The notes below the pieces were generated by a model. The model did not search any database, was not told the DNA's origin, and worked only from the letters and a program-made list of their open reading frames with translations. 64,000 nt of DNA, taken from contig NC_084772.1 of assembly GCF_028858725.1 (NCBI RefSeq), positions 21,677,548 to 21,741,547 on the forward strand, given 5' to 3'. The DNA comes from Colius striatus (Eukaryota; Chordata; Aves; Coliiformes; Coliidae). Positions 63,101 through 64,000 of the stretch are shown here, piece by piece (position 1 is the first letter of the stretch; each line of letters opens with the position of its first letter). The translations under genes and the position numbers were made by a program.

Positions 63101-64000
63101 GCCAGGGAGGAGAGGCACAAGCAGAGACAGCAGTAACAGGAATGAGATGTTTGACAGGGAACCCCTGAAGACTGGTGGCTTTGAAGCACATTGGGAGCCA
63201 GCACGTGGGCCCAGCTCCATGCTCTCAGAGCTTTCCCAGGCATCTACTTTTTCAGACAGGGCAATACAAACCTCTGCTCTGACCTGATGGGTTGCTCTGG
63301 GGCCCTTCACATCCCCAGTCCCAGCCTTTGGTGTGAGGGTCTGGGCATCATCTCTCTGATGAGCTGGGACGGGATTTCTTAACCCTCGGCCCCAGGGCTG
63401 TGACTGGCTCCTTGCCCTGGTGTGCAGGGTCGCAGTTTGCCTCGTAGGTGAAGGCAGTGGTTTGTGCCCTTGTGTAATAAGGCTCGTGCTCTCCTGTAGC
63501 TGCTGCTGCAGATGAACCCCTACCACGTGGACTCCCTGCTGCAGCTCAGCGATGTGTGCCGGATGCAGGAGGACCAGGAGATGGCCCGTGATCTCGTAGG
63601 TAAGGGCTGAGGTGAGGACTGCGTGGCTTCGCTGTGAGTTTGTAATCAAACTCAAGCTTTTGGGTCATCTTTGGGTGAAAGCAGCAAACCAGAAGGGTTG
63701 GTTTGGCTCCGTGTCTGGAGCTCTGAGGCCATGGGTGCTCAGCTTTATGTGATCCCACAGACCAGCAGCTTTTGCTGGAGGCTTTTGGAGCTGGACGTGC
63801 TTGTCTGGGGCCGAGCACATCACCTGCCTGGGTGTCTGCTGCAGTCCTCCAGCTTTGTGCCTCACTGGTCTGGGAACAAGCTTATTTCATGGGTGTCAGG
63901 GCTGCTCCCTGGGCTAAGTTGTGTGTGTGGACTGAGGCCGTGGGCTGAGGCCGTGCTCCCTGTGTGCAGAGCGGGCGCTGTACAGCCTGGAGTGCGCCTT
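54139..64000 (+). CDS. TCF25: TCF25, 5' part (exons 1-8 and the start of 9; runs off the right edge)
   Basis: Coding exons: 54139-54327, 55449-55595, 56227-56301, 58358-58482, 59893-59958, 60898-60980, 61301-61431, 63500-63599, 63970-beyond 64000. All are GT-AG and in phase, giving about 315 of roughly 680 residues. The start [17 protein letters not shown] is nearly identical to human as I remember it. An acidic exon 2 ([10 protein letters not shown]...) precedes a lysine/arginine block [12 protein letters not shown] (about residues 119-130). Then come [41 protein letters not shown] and [20 protein letters not shown], the start of the TCF25 (Rqc1-like) domain. TCF25 is the vertebrate counterpart of yeast Rqc1, working with LTN1 and NEMF on stalled 60S nascent chains. 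It was earlier described as a nuclear repressor (NULP1). MC1R is expected just beyond the window. Confidence 0.95.
54345..54592 (+). repeat. Minisatellite in TCF25 intron 1
   Basis: Starting just after the exon 1 donor, units of the form GGTGGCAGCGGCTGTGGGAG are followed by either CGAGCAGTTG or AGACAGATGG. They repeat about eight times with higher-order alternation. Intronic; the open frames in it are repeat artefacts. Confidence 0.88.
55798..55940 (+). mobile_element. CR1 LINE fragment in TCF25 intron 2
   Basis: GAGAGTCCATAAGAGGGCTA, GAACATCTCTGTGACAAGGA, GGCACTGTTTAGTCTGGAGA and GGCTGAGAGGAGACTTCATC match, in order, the CR1 stretch that precedes its 3' end. Both ends are truncated. Confidence 0.85.
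56878..57307 (+). mobile_element. CR1 LINE, 3' part, in TCF25 intron 3
   Basis: Landmarks in order: GCTACGAAGATGCTGAGGGG, GGAGGAAAGGCTGCAGGACC, GGGGCTGTTCAGCCTGGGGA, GTGCCAGGCTCCCAGGCTGC, CAGGGAGGGTGTGGAGGCTC, CTGGAGCAGCTCTGCAGGGC and the end GGGGTTCTGTGAC. It shares an unusual internal block (TGAGGTGCC/GGCACCTCAG, CACACGTACCTAAGGGGTGG) with the copy at 42484-43122, so the two belong to one subfamily. Confidence 0.9.
58056..58233 (+). mobile_element. CR1 LINE 3'-end fragment in TCF25 intron 3
   Basis: TTGGAACAGGCTGCACAGGG, AGGTGGTGCAGTCCCCATCC, GGGGCTGGACTTGACCTTAA and AGGTCTCTTCCAGCC are the standard CR1 3' region. It ends about 125 bp before exon 4. Confidence 0.9.
62815..62912 (+). mobile_element. 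CR1 LINE internal fragment in TCF25 intron 7
   Basis: GAGTGCAGTTCTGGGCCCTC, GCGGTGGAGGAGCTGGGAGA and TAGAGATGATCAAAGGCCTG follow the CR1 order just upstream of the region seen at 55798. Short and diverged. Confidence 0.7.

Noticed and set aside
1-64000. CRISPR arrays, operons, phage or bacterial defence systems
   Set aside because: This is vertebrate DNA with spliced genes. The tandem repeats are minisatellites or microsatellites without spacer structure.
1-64000. tRNA, rRNA, snoRNA or microRNA genes
   Set aside because: I saw no cloverleaf with A and B boxes, no C/D or H/ACA pairs in introns, and no convincing long hairpin by eye; a covariance-model search would be needed to exclude them.

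Overview
The window is bird nuclear DNA. Several pieces of 3'-truncated CR1 LINE (the dominant avian retroposon) and one avian-type ERV LTR lie among compact, GC-rich, multi-exon vertebrate genes. Gene content and order, VPS9D1 (-) / ZNF276 (+) / FANCA (-) / SPIRE2 (+) / TCF25 (+), match the block of human 16q24.3 just proximal to MC1R. From general knowledge the same block sits on chicken chromosome 11; I cannot name the species or order.

Layout. 1-549: first two coding exons of VPS9D1 on the minus strand, with a minisatellite in its intron. 550-679: a shared CpG-rich head-to-head promoter. 680-7078: ZNF276, 11 coding exons, 630 residues, with an N-terminal ZAD and five C2H2 fingers. 7647-42334: FANCA on the minus strand. 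I could place all 43 coding exons with continuous reading frame (4,281 nt including the stop, 1,426 residues), so the gene looks intact. ZNF276 and FANCA converge and their poly(A) signals cross over. 42335-46764: intergenic, holding three CCAAT boxes at the FANCA promoter, a CR1 copy, microsatellites and a degenerate minisatellite. 46765-53200: SPIRE2, 15 coding exons, 694 residues. 54139-64000: the first eight coding exons and part of the ninth of TCF25, which runs off the window.

The genes are not a pathway. FANCA belongs to the Fanconi anaemia core complex (DNA interstrand crosslink repair). SPIRE2 nucleates actin on vesicles. TCF25 belongs to ribosome-associated quality control. ZNF276 is a rare vertebrate ZAD zinc-finger protein. 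VPS9D1 is a poorly studied VPS9-domain protein. What ties them together is shared regulatory space: one bidirectional promoter, one pair of overlapping 3' ends, and a SPIRE2-TCF25 gap of about 600 bp.

I found no undescribed multi-gene system. The points most worth a second look are small: two GC-AG introns in FANCA, an exactly duplicated 3' splice site at FANCA exon 28, a triplicated 33-bp CCAAT unit at the FANCA promoter, and a CGG tract in the SPIRE2 leader that is open in frame with the start codon. Exon boundaries were read by eye from splice consensus, phase and remembered human protein sequences; no alignment was run.
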